A program made the position numbers and the translations under genes. From contig NZ_CP014766.1 of the NCBI RefSeq assembly GCF_001611675.1, positions 2,356,001 through 2,420,000 of the forward strand: 64,000 nt of DNA, given 5' to 3'. The stretch's first letter is position 1, and each line of letters begins with the position of its first letter. Positions 1 to 8,160 of this stretch are shown in pieces. A model generated the notes under the pieces. It worked only from the letters and a program-made list of their open reading frames with translations. It made no database searches and was not told where the DNA came from. Origin of the DNA: Pontibacter akesuensis. Lineage in GTDB: Bacteria > Bacteroidota > Bacteroidia > Cytophagales > Hymenobacteraceae.

Positions 1-192
1 TGTGAGCCGGAAATAATCGGTGATGCCGCTCTGGAACTCCAGCACCTGCCCCACATACTTGTTGGCCGAGTTGAAGAAAGCGGCTCCCTGGTACGTGTTG
101 TAGCGCACAATCAGGAAAACGCACAGCACCTCCAGCAACAAGAACAGGATAACTGCCCGAAACCGGTATATAAAGGCAAAGAGATTCCGCAC
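1..192 (-). CDS. mreC: Rod shape-determining protein MreC, N-terminal part
   Basis: This is the first 64 codons of MreC, the membrane-anchored periplasmic scaffold of the elongasome that links MreB to cell-wall synthases. The frame is open from a GTG at 192 to the window edge. The N-terminus is a short basic stretch (RNLFAFIYRFR) followed by one hydrophobic segment at about residues 14-30, then an Asn/Tyr-rich region (YNTYQGAAFFNSAN) typical of Bacteroidota MreC. It starts six bases after the mreB stop, so the two are almost certainly co-transcribed. The GTG is the only start that keeps the membrane anchor. The rest of the gene lies outside the window. Confidence 0.85.
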   Translation of the reverse strand, partial: MRNLFAFIYRFRAVILFLLLEVLCVFLIVRYNTYQGAAFFNSANKYVGQVLEFQSGITDYFRLT

Positions 193-198
193 TTGTTA

Positions 199-1224
199 CT
201 ACGTCAGCAACACGTTTTTAAAACCTTCGATGTTCTTGATGGCGGCACCCGTGCCACGCACCACCGCTCTTAGCGGGTCTTCGGCAATGTGGATCGGCAG
301 TTTTGTTTTGGCAGCCAAACGCTTGTCCAGGCCACGGAGCAACGCGCCACCGCCTGTTAGGTGAATGCCGTTGTCGTAGATGTCGGCAGAAAGCTCCGGT
401 GGGGCAATCTCCAGCGCTTTCAGAACAGCCTCCTCGATCTTAGAAACGGACTTATCCAGCGCAATGGCAATTTCCTGGTAAGTTACCTTGATCACCTTCG
501 GAATACCAGTCATCAGGTCACGGCCACGGATCTCGTAGTCGGCTGGTGGGTTCTCGATTTCTGTCAGGGCAGCGCCTACTTCAATTTTAATCTTCTCGGC
601 AGAACGCTCACCGATCAGCAGGTTGTGCTGGCGGCGCATGTAATCGAGAATGTCTTTCGTAAACACGTCGCCGGCAATGCGGATGGACTGGTCGCACACG
701 ATACCGGAAAGGGCTATCACGGCAATCTCCGTTGTACCACCCCCGATATCCACAATCATGGAGCCAATCGGCTGCTCCACGTCAATGCCGATACCGATCG
801 CTGCAGCCATGGGCTCCTGGATCATCCATACTTCCTTGGCGCCGGCATGCTGGGCCGAGTCACGTACGGCGCGTTTTTCCACTTCCGTGATGCCCGACGG
901 AATACAAATTACCATGCGGTGCGAGGGCTGGAACAAACGGCGGCCGGTGTCAATCATCTTGATCATACCGCGAATCATCTCCTCTGCCGCGTGGAAGTCG
1001 GCGATCACGCCGTCTTTCAGAGGTCTGATGGTCTTGATGTTCTCGTGCGTTTTCTCGTGCATCTGCATGGCATTGCGGCCAATGGCCAACACACGACCTG
1101 TGGTGCGATCCACAGCAATAATAGAAGGTTCGTCGACTACAATTTTATCGTTATGTATGATCAGGGTATTGGCGGTGCCAAGGTCAATGGCTATATCGCT
1201 CGTCAAAAAATTAAATAGTCCCAT
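199..1224 (-). CDS. mreB: Rod shape-determining protein MreB
   Basis: MreB is the actin-like ATPase that forms membrane-associated filaments and directs lateral peptidoglycan synthesis. The 341-residue length is normal. The phosphate-1 motif DLGTANT is at residues 14-20, phosphate-2 DIGGGTTE at about 159-166, and the adenosine motif LTGGGALLRGLD is near the C-terminus. The amphipathic start MGLFNFLTSD suits direct membrane contact. It is followed by mreC and preceded, across a repeat-rich gap, by purH, an order common in Cytophagales. A candidate promoter lies about 75 bases upstream. Confidence 0.98.
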   Translation of the reverse strand: MGLFNFLTSDIAIDLGTANTLIIHNDKIVVDEPSIIAVDRTTGRVLAIGRNAMQMHEKTHENIKTIRPLKDGVIADFHAAEEMIRGMIKMIDTGRRLFQPSHRMVICIPSGITEVEKRAVRDSAQHAGAKEVWMIQEPMAAAIGIGIDVEQPIGSMIVDIGGGTTEIAVIALSGIVCDQSIRIAGDVFTKDILDYMRRQHNLLIGERSAEKIKIEVGAALTEIENPPADYEIRGRDLMTGIPKVIKVTYQEIAIALDKSVSKIEEAVLKALEIAPPELSADIYDNGIHLTGGGALLRGLDKRLAAKTKLPIHIAEDPLRAVVRGTGAAIKNIEGFKNVLLT

Positions 1225-1296
1225 GTTTATGTCTGAAGGCGTGCGGTAGCCCCGTTATATTTTCAATATACAATGTTTCTGTTCAGAAACTTGCGG

Positions 1297-1304
1297 CAAA
1301 ATTA
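1297..1304 (-). promoter_or_regulatory. Candidate -7 element for mreB
   Basis: The minus strand reads TAATTTTG, matching the Bacteroidota -7 consensus TAnnTTTG. It would give a leader of about 65-70 bases. No clear TTG element is visible at the usual -33 distance. Confidence 0.5.
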
Positions 1305-1544
1305 GTGAAATTCAGTGGAATTAATAATGTAACAGGATTTCTGTTGGCTTAATTAGTTTTTATTTATTAGGAATGCCTGCCTGGGCTTCGCCTGCCTGCT
1401 TTGGAAGCACAGCTATTAGTGGTAAAACTGGATGAGTAACCTGATCCTCAAGTACAAAAAAACATCTTTACTGGCGCTGCCTCCGCTTGTGTCTTACAAT
1501 GTTATCGTGGTTGCAGCTTGGCTAGGTTCGAAAGCCATACTTGT

Positions 1545-1830
1545 TTAGCTGTTGCATTCGCAACTCCGAACAGGCTATCTTATCTAGCTGCCGCTGATCC
1601 TCTAGTTCCCAAATACCAAATGTTTCACTTTGTGTTTTGGAGCGCTCACGGCTGGGGTAGGGGCCCTATGTGAGCGAGGCCCCGTCCTCGGGCATCGCGC
1701 TAGGAGCTTTTCTTTGCTCGCTTCGCTTTGCAATCCCGCTCCCGCGGGACCGAAAAACTCCAAAGGCGCTCAACCCAAGGACTGGGATCGGTTCCAGTAG
1801 CCACTGCTTATGCAACTTCAGCCAAACTCC
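1545..1830 (+). repeat. Dispersed intergenic repeat, copy 1
   Basis: Landmarks shared with copies at 41249-41510 and 57600-57840, in the same order and orientation, are CTCTAGTTCCCAAATAC, GTTTCACTT, TTTGGAGCGCTCACGGCTGG, GGGGCCCTA, CCTCGGGCAT, and AAGGCGCTC. Between landmarks the copies differ by insertions and substitutions, so this is a mosaic family rather than a recent duplication. It carries no transposase. Confidence 0.75.
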
Positions 1831-1871
1831 CTCCACTGTTTTTAGGGGAGTGCTGGGGAAGGGTAAAGTAG

Positions 1872-1891
1872 GGACAGGTCGCGACCTGTCC
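1872..1891. repeat. Perfect 20-bp palindrome
   Basis: GGACAGGTCGCGACCTGTCC reads identically on both strands. It lies between two hairpin repeats in the mreB-purH gap. It could be a short DNA hairpin or a dimeric protein binding site; no run of T follows, so it is not a classical terminator. Confidence 0.7.
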
Positions 1892-1943
1892 ACTCCACAC
1901 CGTCAACTACAGCGCTTATACTTGAACATGAACAGTGCAGCTA

Positions 1944-2000
1944 CTCCCTCTCCTGTTTTGGAGTAGGGGCCCTCGATAAAGGAGAGGGTTGGGGTGAGGT
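1944..2000. repeat. Hairpin repeat, CCCTCTCC/GGAGAGGG type
   Basis: Left arm CTCCCTCTCCT and right arm AGGAGAGGG flank a GTAGGGGCCCT centre and end with TTGGGGTGAGG. Close relatives are at 54827-54887 (inside a gene) and 57867-57925. Confidence 0.75.
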
Positions 2001-2032
2001 AAATCATAGTAGGAGGCAACCACAGCGGCAGC

Positions 2033-2067
2033 AAAAAGACCCCAGCCTCTACTGAAGCTGGGGTCTT
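2033..2067 (-). terminator. Terminator after purH
   Basis: GACCCCAGC and GCTGGGGTC (2038-2046 and 2057-2065) form a nine-pair stem. On the minus strand a run of five T follows. It ends the purN-purH transcript. Confidence 0.85.
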
Positions 2068-2100
2068 CCTCAATTTATAAGTAATTTATACTTGAGGAGC

Positions 2101-3624
2101 CTAGTGTTTGAAGTGGCGGACGCCTGTCATTACCATCGCCATGCCATGCGCATCGCAATAATCAATTGAATCTTGGTCTTTGATCGAGCCACCGGGCTGT
2201 ACTACTGCCTTGATACCTGCTTTGTCAGCAATCTCCACGCAGTCCGGGAACGGGAAAAACGCATCAGAAGCCATCACGGTTTTGCTCAGGTCAAAGCCGA
2301 AGCTGTTGGCCTTCTCGATGGCTTGGCGCAGGGCGTCCACGCGGGAGGTCTGGCCCACGCCGCTGGAGAACATCATTTTATCGGTTGCCAGCACGATAGT
2401 GTTCGACTTGGTGTGCTTGCATACTTTGGCTGCGAACACAAGTGCTTTTTTCTCCTCGGTCGTCGGCATGCGCTTGGTGGCAGTTTTGAAGTCGGCCTCT
2501 GTTTCGGTGGCCAGGTCCTTGTCCTGCTCAACAAAGCCGTTCAGTAAAGTTTTTACTTGCTTCTTTGGCAGCTCCACTTGTTTTTGCTTCAGCAGGATGC
2601 GGTTTTTCTTTGTCTTCAGCAGGTCCAGTGCATCGGCATCATAGTCAGGCGCGATCAACACTTCGAAGAACAGCTTGTTCAGTTCCTCGGCCACGGCCAT
2701 GTCTATGGTGCGGTTGGCTATGATTACGCCGCCAAAGGCTGATACCGGATCAGAAGAAAGTGCGTTGAGATAGGCTTCTTTCATCGTTTCGCCCGTGGCG
2801 CAACCGCAGGCGTTCGTGTGCTTCAATATAGCCACGGCTGGTTCTTCAAACTCTGCGCCCAGTGCCACGGCAGCGTCTACGTCTACCAGGTTGTTGTAAG
2901 AAAGCTGTTTGCCGTTCAGCTGCTCAAACAGGTCTTCCAGCTTACCATAGAAAGTGCCCTGCTGGTGCGGGTTCTCCCCGTAGCGCAGTGGTGTGCTGTC
3001 CTGAACGCTTATTTTTAGGGCCTGTGTCTCGCCATTGGCGTTCATGTAGTTGAAGATGTGCGTGTCGTAGTGGGAAGATACGTTAAAGGCTTTGGCAGCG
3101 AAACGCTTGCGGTCCTCCAGGTCGGTAGCACCGTCTTTTGCCTGCAGCAGCTCCACCACTTCGTCGTACTGCTCGCGCGACGAAACAATCAGCACGTCCT
3201 TAAAATTTTTGGCGGCGGCACGGATCAGCGAAATACCACCGATGTCGATCTTCTCAATCACGTCGGCCTCTGATGCGCCCGATGCAACGGTTTCCTCAAA
3301 AGGATAAAGGTCCACCACCACCAGGTCGATCGGCGGAATCTCGAACTTCTCGCGCTCAGAAATATCACTGTCGTTATCGCGACGGTGCAGGATACCACCG
3401 AATACTTTCGGGTGCAGTGTTTTTACACGACCGCCGAAAATGGAAGGGTAGTCCGTCAGGTCTTCCACGGCTACTACTTCAGCGCCTTGCTCCTCCAGAA
3501 ACGTCTGTGTGCCACCGGTTGAGTAAATGGTAACGCCGTGCTGCTTTAGTAGCTCCACCAGCGGCTCCAGACGGTCTTTATAGTATACCGAGATCAGTGC
3601 GGATTTGATTTTAACGGATTGCAT
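2101..3624 (-). CDS. purH: Bifunctional AICAR transformylase / IMP cyclohydrolase PurH
   Basis: PurH catalyses the last two steps of de novo IMP synthesis, formylation of AICAR with 10-formyltetrahydrofolate and ring closure to IMP, in the cytosol. The 507-residue protein has the N-terminal MGS-like cyclohydrolase domain (about 1-145, with ALISVYYKD, STGGT and GGRVKTLHPKVFGGIL) and the C-terminal transformylase domain with SLRYGENPHQ-like SGYPLRYGENPHQ region and the ending QPGGSIKDQDSID...GVRHFKH. It follows purN by 31 bases and ends at a strong terminator, so purN-purH is one unit. Confidence 0.98.
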   Translation of the reverse strand: MQSVKIKSALISVYYKDRLEPLVELLKQHGVTIYSTGGTQTFLEEQGAEVVAVEDLTDYPSIFGGRVKTLHPKVFGGILHRRDNDSDISEREKFEIPPIDLVVVDLYPFEETVASGASEADVIEKIDIGGISLIRAAAKNFKDVLIVSSREQYDEVVELLQAKDGATDLEDRKRFAAKAFNVSSHYDTHIFNYMNANGETQALKISVQDSTPLRYGENPHQQGTFYGKLEDLFEQLNGKQLSYNNLVDVDAAVALGAEFEEPAVAILKHTNACGCATGETMKEAYLNALSSDPVSAFGGVIIANRTIDMAVAEELNKLFFEVLIAPDYDADALDLLKTKKNRILLKQKQVELPKKQVKTLLNGFVEQDKDLATETEADFKTATKRMPTTEEKKALVFAAKVCKHTKSNTIVLATDKMMFSSGVGQTSRVDALRQAIEKANSFGFDLSKTVMASDAFFPFPDCVEIADKAGIKAVVQPGGSIKDQDSIDYCDAHGMAMVMTGVRHFKH

Positions 3625-3655
3625 GGGTAAGGTATGTTTGGGTTGATAATTGGGT

Positions 3656-4249
3656 CTATGCTTGCTCTTGCTGCGTCAGCAACTCTTCTACCACCAGCGG
3701 CAGGTGCTGGTGCTCCAGCTGTAACACGCGGGCGGCGAGGGCCTCCGGCGTATCGGTTGGCAACACCGGGCAGCGCTCCTGACGTATAAATTCGCCTTTA
3801 TCGTACTCCTCGTTGATGTAGTGGATGGTGATGCCTGATTCCGGCTCCTGCGCCTGCACCACGGCTGCGTGCACTTTCTGGCCGTGCATGCCTTTGCCGC
3901 CATACTTGGGCAGCAGGGCAGGGTGAATGTTGATGATGCGGTTCGGGAAAGCGCGCAGCAGGTTCTGCGGCACCAGCCACAGGAAGCCTGCCAGCACGAT
4001 CAGATCAGGCTCGAAAGCCTGTACCTGCTCCAGCACGGTATCGGTATTGTAGAAGGCATCGCGCGAAAACAAAAGAGCCGGGACGTGGTAGGTCTCGGCT
4101 CTTTTAAGGGCATACGCATTCGGGTTGTTAGAGAACAGGGCGGCCACACGGATCTGCGGGTGGTGCTCGAAATATTCCAGCAGCCGCTGCGCATTGCTCC
4201 CTGACCCAGAGGCGAATATGACTATATTTTTCTTGTCCTTAGGTTCCAA
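3656..4249 (-). CDS. purN: Phosphoribosylglycinamide formyltransferase PurN
   Basis: PurN transfers a formyl group from 10-formyltetrahydrofolate to glycinamide ribonucleotide, the third purine step. The phosphate-binding loop ASGSGSNA is near the N-terminus, and the catalytic set is Asn and His in NIHPALLPKYGGKGMHG plus Asp in EYDKGEFI. The open frame reaches a TTG at 4276, but that codon lies in a likely -7 element (4274-4281). The next in-frame start, TTG at 4249, gives MEPKDKKNIVIFASGSG, which fits the family. Length is then 197 residues, normal for PurN. It is upstream of and co-transcribed with purH. Confidence 0.95.
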   Translation of the reverse strand: MEPKDKKNIVIFASGSGSNAQRLLEYFEHHPQIRVAALFSNNPNAYALKRAETYHVPALLFSRDAFYNTDTVLEQVQAFEPDLIVLAGFLWLVPQNLLRAFPNRIINIHPALLPKYGGKGMHGQKVHAAVVQAQEPESGITIHYINEEYDKGEFIRQERCPVLPTDTPEALAARVLQLEHQHLPLVVEELLTQQEQA

Positions 4250-4273
4250 AAGTATGAACTTGTAATGAAGGTG

Positions 4274-4281
4274 CAAATATA
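4274..4281 (-). promoter_or_regulatory. Candidate -7 element for purN-purH
   Basis: The minus strand reads TATATTTG, a full match to TAnnTTTG. It sits about 25 bases upstream of the preferred TTG start at 4249. A second match, TACTTTTG at 4250-4257, is closer to the start and cannot be excluded. Confidence 0.55.
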
Positions 4282-4334
4282 GCGGGTTTGCCTTTAGAAG
4301 GAAGCGGGCAAGTATAAATTATACACGCGGCGGC

Positions 4335-4718
4335 TTAATCTCCCTCGTAAAAATCAATTAAGGCGGCGAAGTAGGCATCGTCCCACCCTTCGGTAATGTC
4401 GTTGTAGTCCTCATCCGGGATGTTGGTGTGGCGCAGCTCAGCCGAGGTGCCATACTTGTGCGGGTGCAATTTGATGGTAACGATAGAAGGCTCTTCCTGT
4501 TCGCCGAAATACCACTGCTGCACAAGCATCTTGCCCGGCTCAAACTCGAGGTTCTTGCCCACAATGCTTCCTTCCCAGAGCGAAAACTCCGAGCCCGGCT
4601 CCTCCGACATCTCCGCCGCCTCGCCCGTCCAGAGCTGTATGGTGCCTGGGTTGGTCAGCGCCACGTATACTTCCTCCGGATCAGCCGGGATGATGTAATA
4701 TTTTTTATAGTCTTTCAT
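4335..4718 (-). CDS. START-like (SRPBCC/AHSA1) domain protein
   Basis: This 127-residue protein looks like a single SRPBCC helix-grip domain, related to AHSA1-type proteins. The N-terminal strand runs into a DPEEVYVALTNPGTIQLWTG region, where AHSA1 members have a similar xxPEEVWxALTxPxxIxxW pattern. FEPGKMLVQQWYF and TEGWDDAYFAALIDFYEG at the C-terminus also fit the fold. It is strongly acidic. Ligand and role are unknown. It stands alone between purN and a HAD phosphatase, with repeat-like sequence upstream. Confidence 0.75.
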   Translation of the reverse strand: MKDYKKYYIIPADPEEVYVALTNPGTIQLWTGEAAEMSEEPGSEFSLWEGSIVGKNLEFEPGKMLVQQWYFGEQEEPSIVTIKLHPHKYGTSAELRHTNIPDEDYNDITEGWDDAYFAALIDFYEGD

Positions 4719-4730
4719 GGTTCTTTAAAA

Positions 4731-4862
4731 GGATGTAAGACACAGGTACCAAGATGCAAGACTTCTTTCGGTATACTTGAAAAAAAGAGCTTATAAGTGC
4801 TTAAGGCAGAAATTGCTTTATGATAAAGTCTTGTGTGCTGAGTCTTACTACTTGTGTCTAAA
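4731..4862. repeat. Inverted short repeats, GTCTTGTGTCTTAC family
   Basis: GTAAGACACAGGTACCAAG near 4735 and GTCTTGTGTGCTGAGTCTTAC near 4835 are opposite-orientation relatives of the unit at 53394-53425. The gap between genes is almost entirely this pair. Confidence 0.55.
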
Positions 4863-4863
4863 A

Positions 4864-5688
4864 TTATTTCCAATACGCCTCTATGGCTACGGCTACACCG
4901 TCTTCTACGCTGCTTAGGGTAATTTTGTCTGCTACGGCTTTTACTTCCTCGCGGGCGTTACCGACTGCTATGCCCATACCTACGGCTTTGATCATTTCGA
5001 TGTCGTTGTAGTTATCGCCGAACGCCATCACCTCGTGCAAACCGATGCCATACTTGCTTTCGAGGAGCAACTCCAGTGCTGTGGCTTTCGAAATGGAGCG
5101 TGGCGCGATCTCGATGTAGGTATCTTTGGAGCGATAGGCGTGTATCTGATCAGCATAATTCTTCACCAGCTCCTGGTACAGCGTCTCGATCTCGTCGGCC
5201 GGGCCCATGCACATGATTTTGTGCGCGCCGGTTTCGGCTGAGTGCCAGGCGTCAAGTATAGTGTTAAGGGATGAGATAGTTGGTGTAACCTTCGTATTGC
5301 TTTGCTCCCGCTTTGCCCAGTAATCCAGCTGTGGCGCATACCAGTTATCCTGCTCGTAAAGGCTCACGTGAATGTCGGTGCCCTGTGTAAGCTGGTAAAT
5401 AGCCAGGCAAACCTCAACAGGCACTTGTGTGGAGTCGAGCTGCACTGGTGCCGTTTTGCCATCCTCAAAATATAAAATATAGCCGCCGTTAAAGCAAATC
5501 AGCGGGTTGTGCAGAATGCCCAGTTCCTGCTGCAGGTGGCGCATGGCGCTTGGCATCCGGGAAGAAGCCAGAATAACAGGGATATCCTTGTCAAGGCTTC
5601 GGAAGGTGCGGATGGTGCGCTCCGATAGCTGGCGCTCTTTGTTGAGCAGCGTACCGTCTATATCTGTGCAAATGGCTTTGAGGTTCAT
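4864..5688 (-). CDS. Cof-type HAD-IIB hydrolase
   Basis: This is a cytosolic HAD-superfamily phosphatase of the Cof/IIB class, usually acting on sugar phosphates or flavin/pyridoxal phosphates. Motif I DIDGT is at residues 9-13 with Asp9 as the nucleophile. Motif II lies in PVILASSRMP, and motif IV is GDNYNDIEMI followed by GMGIAVGNA. The IIB cap domain fills the middle. At 274 residues the length is typical. The substrate cannot be read from sequence. Confidence 0.92.
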   Translation of the reverse strand: MNLKAICTDIDGTLLNKERQLSERTIRTFRSLDKDIPVILASSRMPSAMRHLQQELGILHNPLICFNGGYILYFEDGKTAPVQLDSTQVPVEVCLAIYQLTQGTDIHVSLYEQDNWYAPQLDYWAKREQSNTKVTPTISSLNTILDAWHSAETGAHKIMCMGPADEIETLYQELVKNYADQIHAYRSKDTYIEIAPRSISKATALELLLESKYGIGLHEVMAFGDNYNDIEMIKAVGMGIAVGNAREEVKAVADKITLSSVEDGVAVAIEAYWK

Positions 5689-5754
5689 GTGCTGGCAGTG
5701 GTTGAGGCGCGCAAGTTACAAGTATACGAGCCGAAAAACCAGCCTCTCTTCTTT

Positions 5755-6252
5755 CTACTTCTTTTTCGCCTTCAGCGACCACGTATAGCGGAACTCGGCT
5801 ACTTTGTCGCCCTGCTCGTCGGTGCCAACGCTGCTGGCTATCACCGTCACGCCCTCGCCGGTTGCTTTGGTGTGCTCCACGGCCTCCAGTATCTGCTTGC
5901 CGTCTTCGCAGGAAAACGTGATTTTGCCTACTGCCTTCTTGGTAAAATCAGCCTCCATGTGCACCACCAGCATCGATATTCCTGGCTTAGCCTCATGCAC
6001 GTGCATCATGCACAGCACACCCGTTGAAAGCTCGGCGGCCATACTTAGGCAGGCGAAGTAAATGGAGTTGAACGGGTTTTTGTTCAGGTATTTATAGGGT
6101 ATGGTGACGGTAGCGCTTTCTTCGGTGATGGAGGCCACGCGCAGATCCGCCATGTACGCCATCGGCAGCTTTGCCAGCATAAACAGCCTGAATTTAACAG
6201 GGGAGGCTACCAATTGGCGAAAGGCCGCAGCTGAGTCAGTTTTAACTTTCAT
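5755..6252 (-). CDS. DUF4442 hot-dog fold protein (thioesterase-like)
   Basis: The protein resembles DUF4442/PaaI-like hot-dog proteins, which are mostly acyl-CoA thioesterases. PYKYLNKNPFNSIYFACLSMAAELSTGVL matches the helix-plus-strand core where the acyl chain binds, and the C-terminus has the long beta strands EFRYTWSLK. The frame opens upstream to 6330, but the ATG at 6252 (MKVKTDSAAAFRQLV) gives a normal N-terminus of 165 residues, and the upstream extension looks unrelated. Substrate is unknown. Confidence 0.8.
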   Translation of the reverse strand: MKVKTDSAAAFRQLVASPVKFRLFMLAKLPMAYMADLRVASITEESATVTIPYKYLNKNPFNSIYFACLSMAAELSTGVLCMMHVHEAKPGISMLVVHMEADFTKKAVGKITFSCEDGKQILEAVEHTKATGEGVTVIASSVGTDEQGDKVAEFRYTWSLKAKKK

Positions 6253-6350
6253 GGATGGCTGGTGTTTTAGGTGGCTAGGCAGTTTGACCTGGTGACAAAA
6301 GGGATACGCTGCACCTCTAAATATAGCCAAATAAAAGTATAAAGCTGAAG

Positions 6351-6782
6351 TTAGCTGGCCGCTGCCTGATCACAGTCTTTGCAGATTCCCTGGGCCGAAA
6401 AATGAAGACGCTCTACTTTGTAAGTCTTCGGCAGGGAAATAGGAGGGATCACCACATCGTTCAGGCAGAAGGTCTGGCTGCAGGAGGTGCAGTAGAAGTG
6501 GATGTGGTTGTCGTGGTGGTGCTGTTGCGAGCAGGACTCTTCCTGGCAGAGCGCAAACTTCACCGCACCGCTCACATCGTTTATACTATGGATCAGTCCT
6601 CTCTCCTCGAAGGAATATAACGTGCGGTAAATCGTGACGCGGTCGTAGCGGTCGCCGATCAGCTTTTCGAGGTCGGCGTGCGAGAGCGCAAAGCTGTTCT
6701 GCAGGAACTGGCGCAGCACCTCCTGGCGGCAGCCGGTTTTACGCAGCCCATAGTTTAAAAGCAACTTTTGCACGCTGTCCAT
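6351..6782 (-). CDS. Fur-family metal-dependent repressor
   Basis: This 143-residue protein has a winged-helix N-terminal domain (HADLEKLIGDRYDRVTIYRTLYSFEERGLI, with the DNA-contact helix around DRVTIYRTL) and a C-terminal metal-binding dimerisation domain. The latter has a His cluster HHHDNHIHFYC and two CxxC pairs (CTSC and CKDC), the structural zinc site of Fur/Zur/PerR proteins. The His-rich segment and lack of a clear PerR signature favour Zur or Fur, but which metal it senses is not certain. A good -7 element is 34 bases upstream. Confidence 0.9.
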   Translation of the reverse strand: MDSVQKLLLNYGLRKTGCRQEVLRQFLQNSFALSHADLEKLIGDRYDRVTIYRTLYSFEERGLIHSINDVSGAVKFALCQEESCSQQHHHDNHIHFYCTSCSQTFCLNDVVIPPISLPKTYKVERLHFSAQGICKDCDQAAAS

Positions 6783-6815
6783 CTTTCCTTATACTTCGTT
6801 GGCCTTCAGAGATTA

Positions 6816-6823
6816 CAAATATA
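6816..6823 (-). promoter_or_regulatory. Candidate -7 element for the Fur-family gene
   Basis: TATATTTG on the minus strand matches TAnnTTTG and leaves a leader of about 28 bases. Confidence 0.55.
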
Positions 6824-6894
6824 CTCACATATCCCTTTAAAACATAAAAGTGCCTATACGTGAAGGTTTCCTGTGCAGCTGCCGCGCCTTTTGC

Positions 6895-7737
6895 CTAAAG
6901 CAACAGCATGGAGAGAATGCCCATCAGCATGATGCCCTTGTTTAAGTTGCTGAGATAGGCAAAGTCACGGATACGGTCGGCGCGCACCAGTTTTAAAACC
7001 ATCCAAACCGTTGGCGCCAGCACCAGCACCGCCATGTACACATCAAACAAAAGCTTGGTGGAGGGGTGAAGTATAACCACAATTACAAAGGCTTGGAAGG
7101 CGGCGATGAGCGGGTAGAGCACCAGCTTGGTGCCATAAACGCCGGCTACAATGGGCAAGGTGCGGCAGTCGAAGGAGGCATCGCCTTTCATGTCCTCCAT
7201 ATCTTTGATGATCTCGCGAATAAGGGAGATAAGCAGTGCGAAGAGAGCGTAGCTTAGCGTGATTTTGTTCAGCGTATCGGCATACACGGCCACGATCAGC
7301 AGCATGGTGGCGGCAAGCAAGGAGATAACCACGTTGCCGATCAGCAGCATTTTCTTTAGCCGGCCCGAGTAGCCCCACAGCAACAGCACCACCCCCAGGT
7401 TTATGGCCCCCACCTTCAGCGAAAGCGCCGCCCCGAGTAATACGCCTATGCCAGACAAGATGAGGTGCGCAAACATGGCCCTGCGCCTGCGGATGCGACG
7501 GCCTACCAGAATGCGGTTCGGCTTGTTGATGGCGTCAATCTTGACATCGTAGTAGTCGTTGATGATGTAGCCGGCGGCCGCGATGCAGACCGTGGAGAGT
7601 ACCAGCAGCAGAAAGCCCGGCTCCAGCAGTTTGTCCCACTCCACGCCGCGTGTCAGCAGGCAGGCCTGCACCAGCGCCTGACAAAGCGCAATCATCAGCA
7701 GGTTGCGGGCTCGGATCAGGGAGAGGATTGAGTTCAC
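6895..7737 (-). CDS. UbiA-family prenyltransferase (GGGP synthase-like)
   Basis: This is a polytopic membrane prenyltransferase of the UbiA family; in Bacteroidota the close relatives are annotated as geranylgeranylglycerol-phosphate geranylgeranyltransferase. The first Asp-rich motif NDYYDVKID is at residues 60-68 and the second, DMEDMKGDASFDCRTLP, in the middle. About eight hydrophobic segments are visible. The frame extends to a TTG at 7797, but that lies in the cold-shock-gene terminator, so the GTG at 7737 (VNSILSLIRARN) is preferred, giving 280 residues. Substrate assignment is inferred. Confidence 0.85.
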   Translation of the reverse strand: MNSILSLIRARNLLMIALCQALVQACLLTRGVEWDKLLEPGFLLLVLSTVCIAAAGYIINDYYDVKIDAINKPNRILVGRRIRRRRAMFAHLILSGIGVLLGAALSLKVGAINLGVVLLLWGYSGRLKKMLLIGNVVISLLAATMLLIVAVYADTLNKITLSYALFALLISLIREIIKDMEDMKGDASFDCRTLPIVAGVYGTKLVLYPLIAAFQAFVIVVILHPSTKLLFDVYMAVLVLAPTVWMVLKLVRADRIRDFAYLSNLNKGIMLMGILSMLLL

Positions 7738-7795
7738 AGGCGGGATCTGAAGAGTATGTTGCTTTTGTAAAGGTACGATGCAGAAATGAAGCGGC

Positions 7796-7825
7796 AATAA
7801 AAAAGCCCCTACCAGGAGGGGCTTT
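7796..7825 (-). terminator. Terminator after the cold shock gene
   Basis: AAAGCCCCT (7802-7810) and AGGGGCTTT (7817-7825) form a nine-pair stem followed by a T run on the minus strand. Confidence 0.85.
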
Positions 7826-7847
7826 ACTGTTGTAGTAGAGGTTTGCG

Positions 7848-8042
7848 CTATACTTTCTTTACGTTCACAGCGTTAATGCCTTTCTTACCTTCAACAGTAT
7901 CGAACTCTACCTGGTCGTGCTGCTGAATTTGCAGGCCGTTTAAGCCTGTAATGTGTACGAAGAAATCTTCGTTTGTCTCGTCATCGGTGATGAACCCAAA
8001 ACCCTTAGACTCAATAAAGAACTTTACTTTTCCTGTCTTCAT
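7848..8042 (-). CDS. cspA: Cold shock domain protein
   Basis: The 64-residue protein is a single cold shock OB-fold that binds single-stranded RNA and DNA as an RNA chaperone. RNP1 is KGFGFIT and RNP2 is DFFVHI, both intact, followed by QQHDQVEFDTVEGKKGINAVNV. The AT-rich stretch upstream (8043-8160) is long enough for a structured leader like those that control cold shock genes. Its own terminator follows directly. Confidence 0.96.
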   Translation of the reverse strand: MKTGKVKFFIESKGFGFITDDETNEDFFVHITGLNGLQIQQHDQVEFDTVEGKKGINAVNVKKV

Positions 8043-8160
8043 AAAATAAACTATTGATTGTAATTAAAGAGCTGTAAACTAGAAAATAAATTCTATATAT
8101 GCAATAGTATATTAAAGAAATTATTCTACTGGATTTTAAAATAGTATAAATACGTACGTA
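8043..8160 (-). promoter_or_regulatory. AT-rich leader and promoter region of the cold shock gene
   Basis: These 118 bases are strikingly AT-rich compared with their surroundings and hold no open frame. Cold shock genes often have long regulatory leaders. No exact TAnnTTTG is visible, so the transcription start is unknown. Confidence 0.4.

Larger units (their letters stand above)
1225..2100. other. Repeat-filled gap between mreB and purH
   Basis: This 876-base gap holds no credible gene. The first 150 bases are AT-rich and contain the mreB promoter. From about 1540 it is made of dispersed repeat pieces also found near 41.3 kb and 57.7 kb, a perfect 20-bp palindrome, hairpin repeats of the CCCTCTCC/GGAGAGGG type, and the purH terminator. 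Short open frames here (1666-1893, 1670-1966) have repeat-derived composition and are not called. Confidence 0.8.

Noticed and set aside
361..1218. 285-codon frame opposite mreB
   Set aside because: It runs antisense to the conserved mreB gene and has no signature of its own; it is a shadow.
7738..7797. Longer N-terminus for the UbiA gene
   Set aside because: The TTG at 7797 is in the terminator of the cold shock gene, and the added residues do not look like the family.
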